A stretch of 64,000 nt of DNA from Actinomadura pelletieri DSM 43383 (lineage in GTDB: Bacteria; Actinomycetota; Actinomycetes; Streptosporangiales; Streptosporangiaceae), in NCBI RefSeq assembly GCF_003634705.1, contig NZ_RBWU01000002.1, positions 372,001 through 436,000 of the forward strand, read 5' to 3'. Of the stretch, positions 18,397 through 27,813 are shown piece after piece (position 1 is the stretch's first letter; each line of letters opens with the position of its first letter). Below the pieces are notes generated by a model. That model saw only the letters and a list, made by a program, of their open reading frames with translations. It ran no database searches and was not told where the DNA came from. Position numbers and translations under genes: made by a program.

Positions 18397-19361
18397 GTGC
18401 TGAGGGCGGAACGAAGGCCATCGTCGCCGCGCTGGCCGCCAACCTCGGGATCGCGGTGTCGAAGTTCGTGGCGTTCGTGTTCACGGGTTCGTCGTCGATG
18501 CTCGCCGAGTCGATCCACTCGGTGGCGGACTCGGGGAACCAGGGCCTGCTGCTGGTCGGTGGAAAGCGTTCCAGGCGCGCGCGGACGCAGCAGCACCAGT
18601 TCGGGTACGGCCGCGAACGCTACTTCTACGCGTTCGTCGTCGCGGTCGTGCTGTTCACCGTCGGTGCGGTGTTCTCGCTGTACGAGGGTTACCACAAGAT
18701 CTCCCACCCGGAGGAGGTCAAGTCGCCGGCCTGGGCGTTCGGGGTGTTGATCGCCGCGATCCTGATGGAGACGTTCTCGTTCCGCACGGCGATCAAGGAG
18801 TCGAACGCGGTCCGCGGAAACCAGTCGTGGTGGGCGTTCATCCGCCGGGCCAAGGCCCCGGAACTGCCGGTCGTGCTGCTGGAGGACCTCGCCGCCCTCG
18901 TCGGTCTGTTCCTCGCGTTGTTCGGCGTGACGATGGCCGTCGTCACCGGCGACGGAGTGTGGGACGGCATCGGCACCGTGGCGATCGGTGTGCTGCTCGC
19001 CGTGGTCGCGACGATCCTGGCGATCGAGACCAAGAGCCTGCTGATCGGGGAGGGCGTCGCCCCCGAGCACGAGCAGGCGATCGTGGACGCGCTGGAGTCG
19101 GTGGACCAGGTCGACCGGCTCATCCACATGCGCACCGAGTACCTCGGTCCGGAGGAACTGCTGATCGCCGCGAAGATCGCCGTGAAGCACGACCACACGG
19201 CGGCGGATGTGGCGCGCGGTATCGACGCGGCCGAGGCCAAGATCCGGGCTCAGTTCCCGGAGGCGAAGTTGATCTACCTGGAGCCGGCGCTGGACGAGAC
19301 GTCCCGGCCGAGCGTTCCCGAGGCGGAGTCGACGAGCCCGGAGGCTCCCGCCTCGTCCTGA
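18393..19361 (+). CDS. Cation diffusion facilitator transporter
   Basis: 322-aa inner-membrane metal-ion/proton antiporter of the CDF superfamily. Membrane segments start at ALAANLGIAVSKFVAFVFTG. The metal site residues appear in ESIHSVADSGNQ (H-x3-D) and LLEDLAALVGL (E/D pair). The sequence FGYGRERYFYAFVVA and an extended loop are typical of the ZnT9-like branch. The C-terminal cytoplasmic domain (about 210-300) is followed by a Ser/Pro/Glu-rich tail. Translationally coupled to the isomerase by ATGA. Substrate is probably zinc or a similar divalent ion (inference). Confidence 0.9.
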   Translation: MSAEGGTKAIVAALAANLGIAVSKFVAFVFTGSSSMLAESIHSVADSGNQGLLLVGGKRSRRARTQQHQFGYGRERYFYAFVVAVVLFTVGAVFSLYEGYHKISHPEEVKSPAWAFGVLIAAILMETFSFRTAIKESNAVRGNQSWWAFIRRAKAPELPVVLLEDLAALVGLFLALFGVTMAVVTGDGVWDGIGTVAIGVLLAVVATILAIETKSLLIGEGVAPEHEQAIVDALESVDQVDRLIHMRTEYLGPEELLIAAKIAVKHDHTAADVARGIDAAEAKIRAQFPEAKLIYLEPALDETSRPSVPEAESTSPEAPASS

Positions 19362-19417
19362 TCGGACTCGCTCGAACCGGACGCGTTCGAACGGACAGGA
19401 CGCGTTCGGACCGGATC

Positions 19418-19453
19418 GGCGAGGGGACCATGGCGTCCATGGGACCCCTCGCC
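19418..19453 (+). terminator. Hairpin after the cation transporter gene
   Basis: GGCGAGGGG-ACCATGG pairs with CCATGG-GACCCCTCGCC around a CGT loop, about 57 bases after the stop. No U-run. Confidence 0.55.
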
Positions 19454-19594
19454 GGGCGACCGCCGTCCGTGCGCCGGCCGACCCCAGCCCAGGCAGGACC
19501 GGCGAGTGCCTCCGTAGAGGCGCGTACCACGGCCGTCCGGCGAGGTGCTTCCCATGCCTCCCCGCCCGGACCCCTGAAAACCGGACGGTTCTGG

Positions 19595-19653
19595 TGTGAC
19601 CGCGGCAGCGGGCCGAAACCCCTACGCCGGCGCCGCTGCCGTTCGCGGTCACA
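19595..19653 (+). repeat. Long bulged inverted repeat of unknown role
   Basis: TGTGACCGC then GGCAGCGG (19595-19611) pair with CCGCTGCC (19633-19640) and GCGGTCACA (19645-19653), a 17-bp stem with a 4-base bulge and a 21-base loop. It sits 140 bases before the histidine kinase start, so it could be a leader structure or an operator. Confidence 0.5.
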
Positions 19654-19793
19654 GGTAAAACACTACGGTCGCGGGGGTCCTTCGCACGTCCCTCTCAAGG
19701 AGGGAAAGCGCGTGGTACTCCAGGCGGAGCCGCGCCGTCGTCATACATCCGCACGGGGAGGTGGGCACCCGACTTTGAGGTCAGTATGGAAGG

Positions 19794-21395
19794 GTGACCT
19801 TCGATGACAGGCCTCGGCCAGGACCCGATCCCGCGGGGTTCGGCCCGGCTCTCGCGCGTCACGCGTGGCGGCTGTCCGGCCGGATCGTGGCGGGCGTGGG
19901 GCAGCTCCTGCTGTGGATCCTCACCGGCATCGGGACGCTGCTGCGTCCCGTGGCGGCTCGGCTCGTCAGGCGCCTGAACGGCGGCGCGGGCCAGCGCCCC
20001 GCCCCCGGTGCGCCGGGAGCCGGTGCGCCCGGGGCCACGGCGCCGCTGCCCCGGTGGCTCAACACCTGGCGCGAGGTCGTCGGCTCCTGGTACTTCGCGC
20101 CGCTGACCGGGCTCGCCCTGACCGTCGCCGCCCTCGCCGAGCTGGCACCGCGCGCCGACTCGCCGCTCAGCCTCGCGGGGGGCTTCGCGGTCGCGTCCAC
20201 GCTTCCGCTCGTGTGGCGCCGGGAGTACCTGCGCCCCGTCGCGGCGATTGTGCTCGGCGCGGTCGCCGCGAACCTCCTCACCGGGCAGTCCCTCCTCGTC
20301 ACGACCGGGTTCGCGGCGCTGTACACGCTGTACACGCTCGGACGGCACCTGCCGCGCCAGTCGACGGGCGTCCTGGCGTTCGGCAGCGTCGTCACGGTCG
20401 CGGTCGTCTACCTGGCGACCTCGTCGCTGGAGGGCGTCCCGTCCCCGGCGTCGTTCATCGCCGTCCTGGGCGCCATCGGCCTCGGTGACGCCCGCCGCGT
20501 CGCGGAGTCCGCGAGCCAGACCGAGGCGGCGGCGGCCGAACGCACCAACGAGACCCTCACGCGGCTCACCGCCGTCCAGCGGGAACAGGCGGTCATGCGG
20601 GAACGGGCCCGTATCGCCCGCGAGCTCCACGACGTCGTCGCCCACTCCGTCTCCATGATCGCCGTGCAGGCGGAGACCGCGCCGTACACGATGGAGAACC
20701 TGTCGCCCGAGGCCCGCGCCGGATACACCGAGATCGCGAAGACGGCCCGGGAGGCGCTGGTGGAGATGCGGCGGCTGCTCAGCGTGCTGCGCGCCGACGC
20801 GCAGCCGGAGCCGGACGCGGCCAATTCCCCGCAGCCGCGCCTCGACCGGCTGCCCGACCTGATCGAGCAGCACCGCGGCGCCGGTGGCCGCGTCGACCTC
20901 GCCGTCCACGGCGACCCGCGGATCCTGTCCACGACGGTGGAGCTGTCGGCGTACCGGATCGTGCAGGAGGCGCTGACGAACGCGCGGCGGCACGCGCCCG
21001 GCGCCGGAGTCCGTGTCGACCTGATGTTCCTGCCGGACCGGTTGGCGGTCCGTGTGCACGACGACGGTGCGTCCGATCCGACGATGGTTCTGAACCGTGA
21101 GGACATCGGTTCCCGTACCGCGGTACTGGATCCGGCGGGGCCGACCTCCGTGGACGCCGGACGCACCCGCCTGGAACCGGCGCCCGGTGAGGGGCCGAGT
21201 GGTGGTCCGAGTGGTGGGCCGAGTGGGGGACACGGCCTCGTCGGGATGCGGGAACGTGCGACCATGCTGGGCGGGCGGTTCACCGCCGGCCCGGCCGTCC
21301 AGGGAGGGTTCCTGGTGGAGGCCGAGCTTCCGCTGACGAGGGAAGGGGATTCCACCCGTGGACACGGTTCCGAGGCGCCTCCCGGCCGCGGCTGA
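19794..21395 (+). CDS. Sensor histidine kinase, NarL-partner type
   Basis: 533 aa. Hydrophobic segments lie in residues 20-230 (for example FAPLTGLALTVAALAEL, ASFIAVLGAIGLG). The dimerisation domain RARIARELHDVVAHSVSMIAVQAE carries the phospho-accepting histidine (HisKA_3), followed by an ATPase domain with the N-box EALTNARRHAPG and G-box GHGLVGMRERA. The ATP lid is stretched by a glycine/proline/serine linker with three GGPS repeats. The partner response regulator follows 42 bp downstream. GTG start; the purines GGAAGG sit unusually close to it, so the start is uncertain. The signal is unknown. Confidence 0.9.
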   Translation: MTFDDRPRPGPDPAGFGPALARHAWRLSGRIVAGVGQLLLWILTGIGTLLRPVAARLVRRLNGGAGQRPAPGAPGAGAPGATAPLPRWLNTWREVVGSWYFAPLTGLALTVAALAELAPRADSPLSLAGGFAVASTLPLVWRREYLRPVAAIVLGAVAANLLTGQSLLVTTGFAALYTLYTLGRHLPRQSTGVLAFGSVVTVAVVYLATSSLEGVPSPASFIAVLGAIGLGDARRVAESASQTEAAAAERTNETLTRLTAVQREQAVMRERARIARELHDVVAHSVSMIAVQAETAPYTMENLSPEARAGYTEIAKTAREALVEMRRLLSVLRADAQPEPDAANSPQPRLDRLPDLIEQHRGAGGRVDLAVHGDPRILSTTVELSAYRIVQEALTNARRHAPGAGVRVDLMFLPDRLAVRVHDDGASDPTMVLNREDIGSRTAVLDPAGPTSVDAGRTRLEPAPGEGPSGGPSGGPSGGHGLVGMRERATMLGGRFTAGPAVQGGFLVEAELPLTREGDSTRGHGSEAPPGRG

Positions 21396-21437
21396 CCCCG
21401 ATGTCTCCGTTTCCGACCGGCCCCGCGGGCGGCAACG

Positions 21438-22112
21438 GTGATCAACGTGCTGGTCGTCGACGATCAGACGATCGTCCGGGCGGGGTTCGCGGCGCTGCTC
21501 GCCGCGCAGGACGACATCACCGTCATCGGCGAGGCCGGGGACGGGCGGGAGGCGGTCCAGATCGCCGAGCGGCGCCGTCCCGACGTCGTCGTCATGGACA
21601 TCCGGATGCCCGGCATGGACGGCATCGAGGCGACCCGCCGCATCCTGGCGCTGCCCGGCTCGGACAACGTCCGGGTGCTGGTCCTGACGACGTTCGACGT
21701 GGACGAGTACGTCTACGAGGCGCTCGCCGTGGGCGCCAGCGGTTTCCTGTTGAAGGACGCGACCGCCGACGAGCTCGTGTCCGCCGTCCGGGTGGTGGCG
21801 CGCGGCGACTCGCTTCTCGCCCCGCAGGTCACCGGACGCCTCATCCGCGAGTTCACCAAGCAGCGCCGCACCCGGCCGCGGGCGCCGTCGGAGTTGTCCA
21901 CGTTGACGGCCCGGGAGACGGAGGTGCTCGTCCTCATCGCGGGCGGGCTGTCCAACGGCGAGATCGCGGCACGTCTCGTCGTCAGCGAGCACACGGTGAA
22001 GACGCATGTGGCCAGGGTCTTCACCAAGCTCGGCGTGCGTGACCGCGCGCAGGCCGTGATGCTGGCCTACGAGTCGGGCGTCGTGGTCCCGGGGGAGAAC
22101 GCCACCGGCTGA
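21438..22112 (+). CDS. NarL/LuxR-type response regulator
   Basis: 224 aa. Receiver domain with VVDDQ near the start and the phosphorylatable Asp in VVVMDIRMPGMDG, plus the switch Thr (VLTTFD) and Lys (LLKDA). The C-terminal LuxR helix-turn-helix spans LTARETEVLVLIAGGLSNGEIAARL to VKTHVARVFTKLG. Cognate of the upstream kinase, in the same operon. GTG start. It ends five bases from the convergent merR-type gene. Confidence 0.95.
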   Translation: MINVLVVDDQTIVRAGFAALLAAQDDITVIGEAGDGREAVQIAERRRPDVVVMDIRMPGMDGIEATRRILALPGSDNVRVLVLTTFDVDEYVYEALAVGASGFLLKDATADELVSAVRVVARGDSLLAPQVTGRLIREFTKQRRTRPRAPSELSTLTARETEVLVLIAGGLSNGEIAARLVVSEHTVKTHVARVFTKLGVRDRAQAVMLAYESGVVVPGENATG

Positions 22113-22117
22113 GGCGG

Positions 22118-22471
22118 TCACCGGCGACGGAGGAGGCGCATGGCCTTCTCCTTCTCGAAGTCGAGCGCGCGGGTGGGCGGCGCGGACAGCCGTCCGATAC
22201 GTTCGCCCAGCTCACGCACGTGCGCTTGGACCTGGGGTTCGGCGAGGACCCGCAGCCCGAACGCCAGCTCGGCCGGGCCGATGTCGTAGCGCTTCTCCAA
22301 CGCCAGCGCGAGCGCGACGGCCCGCAACTCGGCGTCGCCGAACCGCCGGTGGCCGCCGCCGCGCCGGTTCACGGTCGCCTCCCTGGTGACGGGCAGCAGC
22401 CCGAGGGCCTCGCGGTAGCGGAGCATGCGGGGCGAGGTGCCGAGCCGCCGGGCGGCCTCCGTGATGCGCAT
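22118..22471 (-). CDS. MerR-family transcriptional regulator
   Basis: 117 aa. Winged helix-turn-helix at the N-terminus: MRITEAARRLGTSPRMLRYREALGLL, then HRRFGDAELRAVALALAL; a short helical C-terminal part follows. No cysteine metal-sensing site is visible. It is divergent from ahcY with a 159-bp shared gap, so control of ahcY or of itself is the simplest guess (inference). Confidence 0.88.
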   Translation of the reverse strand: MRITEAARRLGTSPRMLRYREALGLLPVTREATVNRRGGGHRRFGDAELRAVALALALEKRYDIGPAELAFGLRVLAEPQVQAHVRELGERIGRLSAPPTRALDFEKEKAMRLLRRR

Positions 22472-22630
22472 AGGACGATTCTGACAAATCTGTGGCAGGA
22501 AGTCGCTTCCGACCGTGCCCGGACACGGCCTTCGCCCGTAGACTCACGGCGTTGACGCAGGCGCCCACAGGGCGTGAACCCCTGAGATCGACTCTCGCGT
22601 ACCGACCGCGGACCAAGGAGCAACGAAAGC

Positions 22631-24061
<1,431 letters not shown>

Positions 24062-24445
24062 GTTCATTGCGTTTCTCTCCTTCCTCGAACGCTGAGCGTT
24101 CGAGGAAGGAGAGAAACGCGGTGCCGTGGGGCACGAGGGCGGCTCGGTGCGCAAGCGCCCGTGGAGACCGTCGCCCGAGGGCTCCGAGTGATCTACCGGT
24201 GCCCGGGAATGCCATACGCGCGATTGCCGTCCTCAACCACCGCCGCAACCACGCGACTACCTTGACCACTGCGATCGCGTCCGGAGGCTTGGCCGGGGGC
24301 TGAGGCACGAGCGAAGCGAGAACCTGATCGCGCAGCGAGCCGCCAGGCGAGTCGGAGCGATGCCGGCGATCGCCCGCAGTTCACGACGATGGAGGGCCCA
24401 CCGGGCCCGAAGGAGGAGTGCACTGCAATAAATACCTAGGGAACC
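24062..24445. other. Gap between the two ahcY-type genes
   Basis: No gene seen. It contains the long palindrome listed at 24069, a small GGGCCC-ACC-GGGCCC hairpin (24394-24408), and AT-richer DNA (CAATAAATACC) just before the second gene, which may be part of its promoter. Confidence 0.5.
24069..24119. terminator. 51-bp near-perfect palindrome after ahcY
   Basis: 25 bases (24069-24093, beginning GCGTTTCTCTCCTTCC) are exactly complementary to 24095-24119 around a single G, eight bases after the ahcY stop. It would form a very stable RNA hairpin and stop transcription from either side. A cruciform or protein site is also possible. Confidence 0.8.
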
Positions 24446-25702
24446 ATGAGCGATATCGCGGACGTTTCGTTGGCGTATGAGGGTGTCAAGCGGATCGAGT
24501 GGGCCGATCGGAGCATGCCCGTACTGCGGCAGATCCGGGAGCGGTTCGCGGAGGAGCGTCCGCTGGACGGTCTGAAGGTGGCGGCGTGCATGCATGTCAC
24601 GACCGAGACGGCCGGGCTCATCCGTACGCTTCAGGCGGGCGGGGCGAGTGTCGCGCTCGCGGCGTCCAATCCGCTCTCCACGCAGGACGACACGGCGGCG
24701 GCGCTCGTCCAGGAGTACGGCGCGGAGGTGTTCGCCCGTGCCGGTACCGACCGTGAGGGGTACTACGCCCATATTCACCGGGCGTTGGAGACCGGGCCCG
24801 ACATCGTCCTGGACGACGGGTGCGACCTGGTCAACACGCTGCACATCGACCGCAAGGACCTCCTGGACACGGTCAAGGCGGGGTGCGAGCAGACGACGAC
24901 GGGTGTCATCCGGCTGCATCAGATGGCGCTTGAGGGGGCGTTGCGCTTTCCGGTGGTCGCGGTGAACGACACCGATACGAAGCACATGTTCGACAACCGC
25001 TACGGCACGGGCCAGTCGACATTGGACGGGATCGTCCGCGCGACCAACACGCTTCTGGCGGGGAAGACGGTCGTCATCGCGGGCTTCGGTTACTGCGGCC
25101 GGGGTCTCGCCGAACGGGCCCGTGGGCTTGGGGCGCGTGTCGTCATCACCGAGATCGACCCCGTGAAGGCCCTGGACGCGGCGTTGCAGGGGTTCGCGGT
25201 TCGGCCCATGGCGGAGGCGGCCGTGGAAGGTGACGTGTTCATCACGGTCACCGGTAATCGCGATGTCGTGAACGGTGAGCATCTCGCCGTCATGAAGGAC
25301 GGCGCGATTCTCGCGAACTCGGGGCATTTCGATGTCGAGATCGATGTCCGGGCGTTGAGCGAGATGGCCGTCGAGGTCCATCACGGGGTTCGTCCGCAGG
25401 CGGACGAGTATGTCATGGCCGACGGCCGCCGGCTCGTGCTGCTCGCCGAGGGGCGGCTGGTCAACCTGGCCGCGGCGGAGGGGCACCCGGCCGCGGTCAT
25501 GGACATGTCGTTCGCCGACCAGGCCCTGACGTGCGCGTGGCTGGCGACCGCGCACGAGACCCTGGCCCCGGCCGTCCACGACGTGCCGAAGGAGATCGAC
25601 ACGGAGGTGGCGCGGCTGAAGCTGGCGTCGATGTCGATCTCCATCGACCGGCTCACCGCGGGCCAGGAGGACTACCTGCACTCCTGGCGGATCGGGTCCT
25701 GA
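24446..25702 (+). CDS. Second S-adenosylhomocysteine hydrolase-like protein (short, archaeal/Thermotoga type)
   Basis: 418 aa, same fold as ahcY but a distinct subfamily: AACMHVTTETAGLIRTL, SNPLSTQDDTAAALV, NAD loop GFGYCGRGLAERARGLGA, VNDTDTKHMFDNRYG. It lacks the long-form insert and the C-terminal Lys-x5-Tyr tail, ending instead QEDYLHSWRIGS, as in archaeal enzymes, one of which (Methanocaldococcus) prefers S-inosylhomocysteine. The exact substrate here is therefore open. It forms a probable two-gene unit with the hypothetical gene four bases downstream. The GGGAA upstream of its ATG is a weak ribosome-binding site. Confidence 0.9.
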   Translation: MSDIADVSLAYEGVKRIEWADRSMPVLRQIRERFAEERPLDGLKVAACMHVTTETAGLIRTLQAGGASVALAASNPLSTQDDTAAALVQEYGAEVFARAGTDREGYYAHIHRALETGPDIVLDDGCDLVNTLHIDRKDLLDTVKAGCEQTTTGVIRLHQMALEGALRFPVVAVNDTDTKHMFDNRYGTGQSTLDGIVRATNTLLAGKTVVIAGFGYCGRGLAERARGLGARVVITEIDPVKALDAALQGFAVRPMAEAAVEGDVFITVTGNRDVVNGEHLAVMKDGAILANSGHFDVEIDVRALSEMAVEVHHGVRPQADEYVMADGRRLVLLAEGRLVNLAAAEGHPAAVMDMSFADQALTCAWLATAHETLAPAVHDVPKEIDTEVARLKLASMSISIDRLTAGQEDYLHSWRIGS

Positions 25703-25705
25703 ACC

Positions 25706-26284
25706 GTGCCGTCCGGGACGTACCTGCACGTGGACGAGGGGCTGGAGGAGCGGTTCCAGTGCGCGCCCGGTCCCGGAGGGTGGCGTTACACGTCCAACCG
25801 TCCGGACGAGGTTCGGGTCGATCTGGTCGTGGACGCGCGCTGGCGCCAGATCCGCGTCGAGGTGGTCACCTCGACCTGGTGGGTGCGGGGCGGTGTCACC
25901 GGCGTGGAGGTCGCGTGGGTGCGCGCCGCCGGAGAGACCGGCACCGAACACGCGGAACGGGCGTCCGGCTTTCTAGTTGATTCGCCCGGGTTCCTCGTCG
26001 CCGTGGCCCGCTCTCTGGGGCTGGACGACGGCGCGCAGACCGATGTTCGTCTCGTCCGGTTGAGTGGTCCTTCTTTGGCGCCGCTCACCACGCTCTGGCG
26101 GTGGCGGCGGGCTGGAACGTCCACCTACGAGACGGAGACCGAGCCGCTGCCCGTCGCGCAGTACGAGGTCACGGATCTGTCGACGGGTGAGGTCGAGACC
26201 GTGCACCTCGCGGGGGACGTCGTCCTGGCGGCCCCCGGAATCGAGTTGGTCGCCCTGGAGTCCCCACCGAACCTGCCCGGCTAG
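25706..26284 (+). CDS. Hypothetical protein coupled to the short AHCY-like gene
   Basis: 192 aa, no family recognised. The sequence alternates hydrophobic and charged residues typical of beta-strands (VRVDLVVDARWRQIRVEVVTSTWWV) and is rich in Trp, Arg and Glu, with no signal peptide or membrane span. The GTG start lies four bases after the upstream stop, so the two proteins are probably made together. The end of the gene is inside a hairpin shared with the convergent oxygenase operon. Confidence 0.65.
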   Translation: MPSGTYLHVDEGLEERFQCAPGPGGWRYTSNRPDEVRVDLVVDARWRQIRVEVVTSTWWVRGGVTGVEVAWVRAAGETGTEHAERASGFLVDSPGFLVAVARSLGLDDGAQTDVRLVRLSGPSLAPLTTLWRWRRAGTSTYETETEPLPVAQYEVTDLSTGEVETVHLAGDVVLAAPGIELVALESPPNLPG

Positions 26285-26303
26285 CAACCTCGGTGGGGAC
26301 TCC
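26257..26303. terminator. Bidirectional terminator hairpin
   Basis: GGAGTCCCCACCGA (26257-26270) pairs perfectly with TCGGTGGGGACTCC (26290-26303), a 14-bp stem with a 19-base loop. It lies between two convergent genes and includes the stop codon of the plus-strand one. Confidence 0.8.
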
Positions 26304-26309
26304 GGGTGG

Positions 26310-26939
26310 TCAGCGACGGGCCGCGGCGAACGCCACCACGACGTGCTGGCCTTGGGCGACGGGGACGACCGACGAGGTGAGCCAACCCGGGACGGCGACA
26401 TGCGTGCCGGGCACGGGCCGGACCATCAGATGGCGTCCCCACGGCCGTCCGGGCAGGGGCGTCAACGGTGACCCGGTTCGCGGGTCGGCGAAGGTGAGGG
26501 CGCCCGCCTCGGTGCGCGCCGGGGCCGGATGGGCGCCCAGCACCCACCACGCGACCATGTCGGCGGGATGGCCGGTGGCGGGCAGGGCGTAGCCGTGCCG
26601 CCAGATCTGCACGTCGATGTCGATGTGGTCGATCGTGGGCGCGACGTCGGGGTCCAGGGCGGCGGCCAGTTCCTCGAACGACACCCGGAAGTGCGCGGTC
26701 GCGGCGTCCAGATCGGTGATGATCTCGTCGGACGGCACGGTTCGCAGCGCGGGCCCCTCGGCGCCGATGTCGGCGACTGACGGGGACAGCAGCCCGGCCG
26801 GGTCGAGGGTGGCGAACGCGACGGGCGTCCCCCAGTGCTGCCGTACGGCCGGGCAGGCGTTGCCGCAGCTCTGCCGGGCACGGCTGGAGGACGGGACCGG
26901 GGTGGGGGCCGGGGCTGGGGCGGGGGTGGTGAGCGTCAT
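26310..26939 (-). CDS. 2OG-Fe(II) oxygenase-like protein, probable pseudoenzyme
   Basis: 209 aa with an Ala/Pro-rich N-terminal 20 residues. Its second half lines up by eye with the upstream oxygenase: AGALTFADPR (145-154) against AGHLYLLDPR, and VPGTHVAVPGW (176-186) against VPGRMIAFPGW. But the distal iron-binding histidine after PGW is replaced (GWLTSSVV), and the Arg that would hold 2-oxoglutarate is missing (QHVVVAFAA). An iron-dependent reaction is therefore unlikely; a partner or regulatory subunit is my inference. Overlaps the upstream stop by four bases (ATGA). The frame extends further upstream but that DNA codes for the oxygenase. Confidence 0.7.
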   Translation of the reverse strand: MTLTTPAPAPAPTPVPSSSRARQSCGNACPAVRQHWGTPVAFATLDPAGLLSPSVADIGAEGPALRTVPSDEIITDLDAATAHFRVSFEELAAALDPDVAPTIDHIDIDVQIWRHGYALPATGHPADMVAWWVLGAHPAPARTEAGALTFADPRTGSPLTPLPGRPWGRHLMVRPVPGTHVAVPGWLTSSVVPVAQGQHVVVAFAAARR

Positions 26940-27628
26940 GACGTCCGGCTCCAGTGTCCGTGGTAGGTGATGTTCCAGGCGATCGCGATCCGCAGCCGGG
27001 AGTCGGCGGCGGTCGCCTTCATCCAGTGGGCCTGCCAGCCCGGGAAGGCGATCATCCGGCCGGGGACCGGGGAGAACCGGACCGCTCCAGACGAGGTGGG
27101 CCGGTCCAGTGCGGCCGGGCGCGGGTCGAGCAGGTACAGATGACCCGCGTCGGTGTCGTCGACGGGGTCCGCGGCGATGGAGAGCAGCCCCGACCAGGCC
27201 GAGTCGTGGCGGGTGTGCGGGCGCGGGAACTCCCCGGGGCCGCAGACCACCGCCCACGCCTCAGTGTGGACGTCCCGGTCGTCGATCTCGTCGGCGGTCT
27301 CGCCGAGCACCGCGTGGGCCAGCGCGTCTCCCGCGATGCCGATCTGCTGCCGCAGCCAGTCGACCGAGGGGTGGTCCCAGGACAGCAGGCTCTGGGACGA
27401 CCTGATCACGGTGGCGCGGCCGGACTCCGCCGCGGCCCGCCGGTCGGCCTCGTCCGCGGTCCGCACGAGCCTCCGCAGATGCGGGAGATGCTCGGCGGCG
27501 CCGCTGCAGTCGGCCTGGTACACGGGTGTTCGCCACATTTCCAGGACGAGGCGTTCCGGTGGGGGCGTGATGTCGGCGTCGGCCGGTCCGACCGTGTCGT
27601 CGGTGGTGCGGGTCTGGGTCTTGGTCAC
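26936..27628 (-). CDS. Putative 2-oxoglutarate/Fe(II)-dependent oxygenase
   Basis: 230 aa, resembling the 2OG-FeII_Oxy_5 group. Candidate metal ligands are in PHTRHDSAWSGLLSI (H138, H141, D142) and the distal histidine H201 in FPGWQAHWMKA; an Arg in RLRIAIAWNITY (211-213) would bind 2-oxoglutarate; DPR and VPGRMIAFPGW match the family fold. Substrate unknown. The GTG at 27628 is preferred because GAGAAGGAG lies seven bases upstream; the frame is open to 27736. First gene of a two-gene operon with its own degenerate relative, downstream of bacterioferritin. Confidence 0.78.
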   Translation of the reverse strand: MTKTQTRTTDDTVGPADADITPPPERLVLEMWRTPVYQADCSGAAEHLPHLRRLVRTADEADRRAAAESGRATVIRSSQSLLSWDHPSVDWLRQQIGIAGDALAHAVLGETADEIDDRDVHTEAWAVVCGPGEFPRPHTRHDSAWSGLLSIAADPVDDTDAGHLYLLDPRPAALDRPTSSGAVRFSPVPGRMIAFPGWQAHWMKATAADSRLRIAIAWNITYHGHWSRTS

Positions 27629-27765
27629 GAGCGCGCTCCTTCTCGGTGGGTTTCTGCCGCCGGACTCGACGTCCGGCGCTCGGGCGGCCGAAGATGTGCT
27701 CCGCCCCCTGTCCGAAGGGCTGCGACAGCCCCCCATGCGTACGCGCTGTGCCGCAGGCCCGGTCG

Positions 27766-27799
27766 GGCGGGTCCGGGGACGGGCGTCCCCGGACCCGCC
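27766..27799 (-). terminator. Terminator of the bacterioferritin gene
   Basis: GGCGGGTCCGGGGAC (27766-27780) pairs perfectly with GTCCCCGGACCCGCC (27785-27799) around four bases, 15 bases beyond the bfr stop in the direction of transcription. Confidence 0.8.
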
Positions 27800-27813
27800 G
27801 GTCGGTTGGGGGA

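Larger units (their letters stand above)
19362..19793. other. Gap with two strong hairpins, upstream of the histidine kinase
   Basis: No gene seen. It holds repeated GGACGCGTTCG words just after the transporter stop (19378-19408), the hairpins listed separately at 19418 and 19595, and a short inverted repeat CCCTCTCAAGGAGGG near 19690-19705. The last 140 bases must hold the histidine kinase promoter. Confidence 0.5.

Noticed and set aside
22472..22630. Possible SAH riboswitch in the ahcY leader
   Set aside because: The conserved core of the known SAH riboswitch is not present; only ordinary leader sequence is seen.
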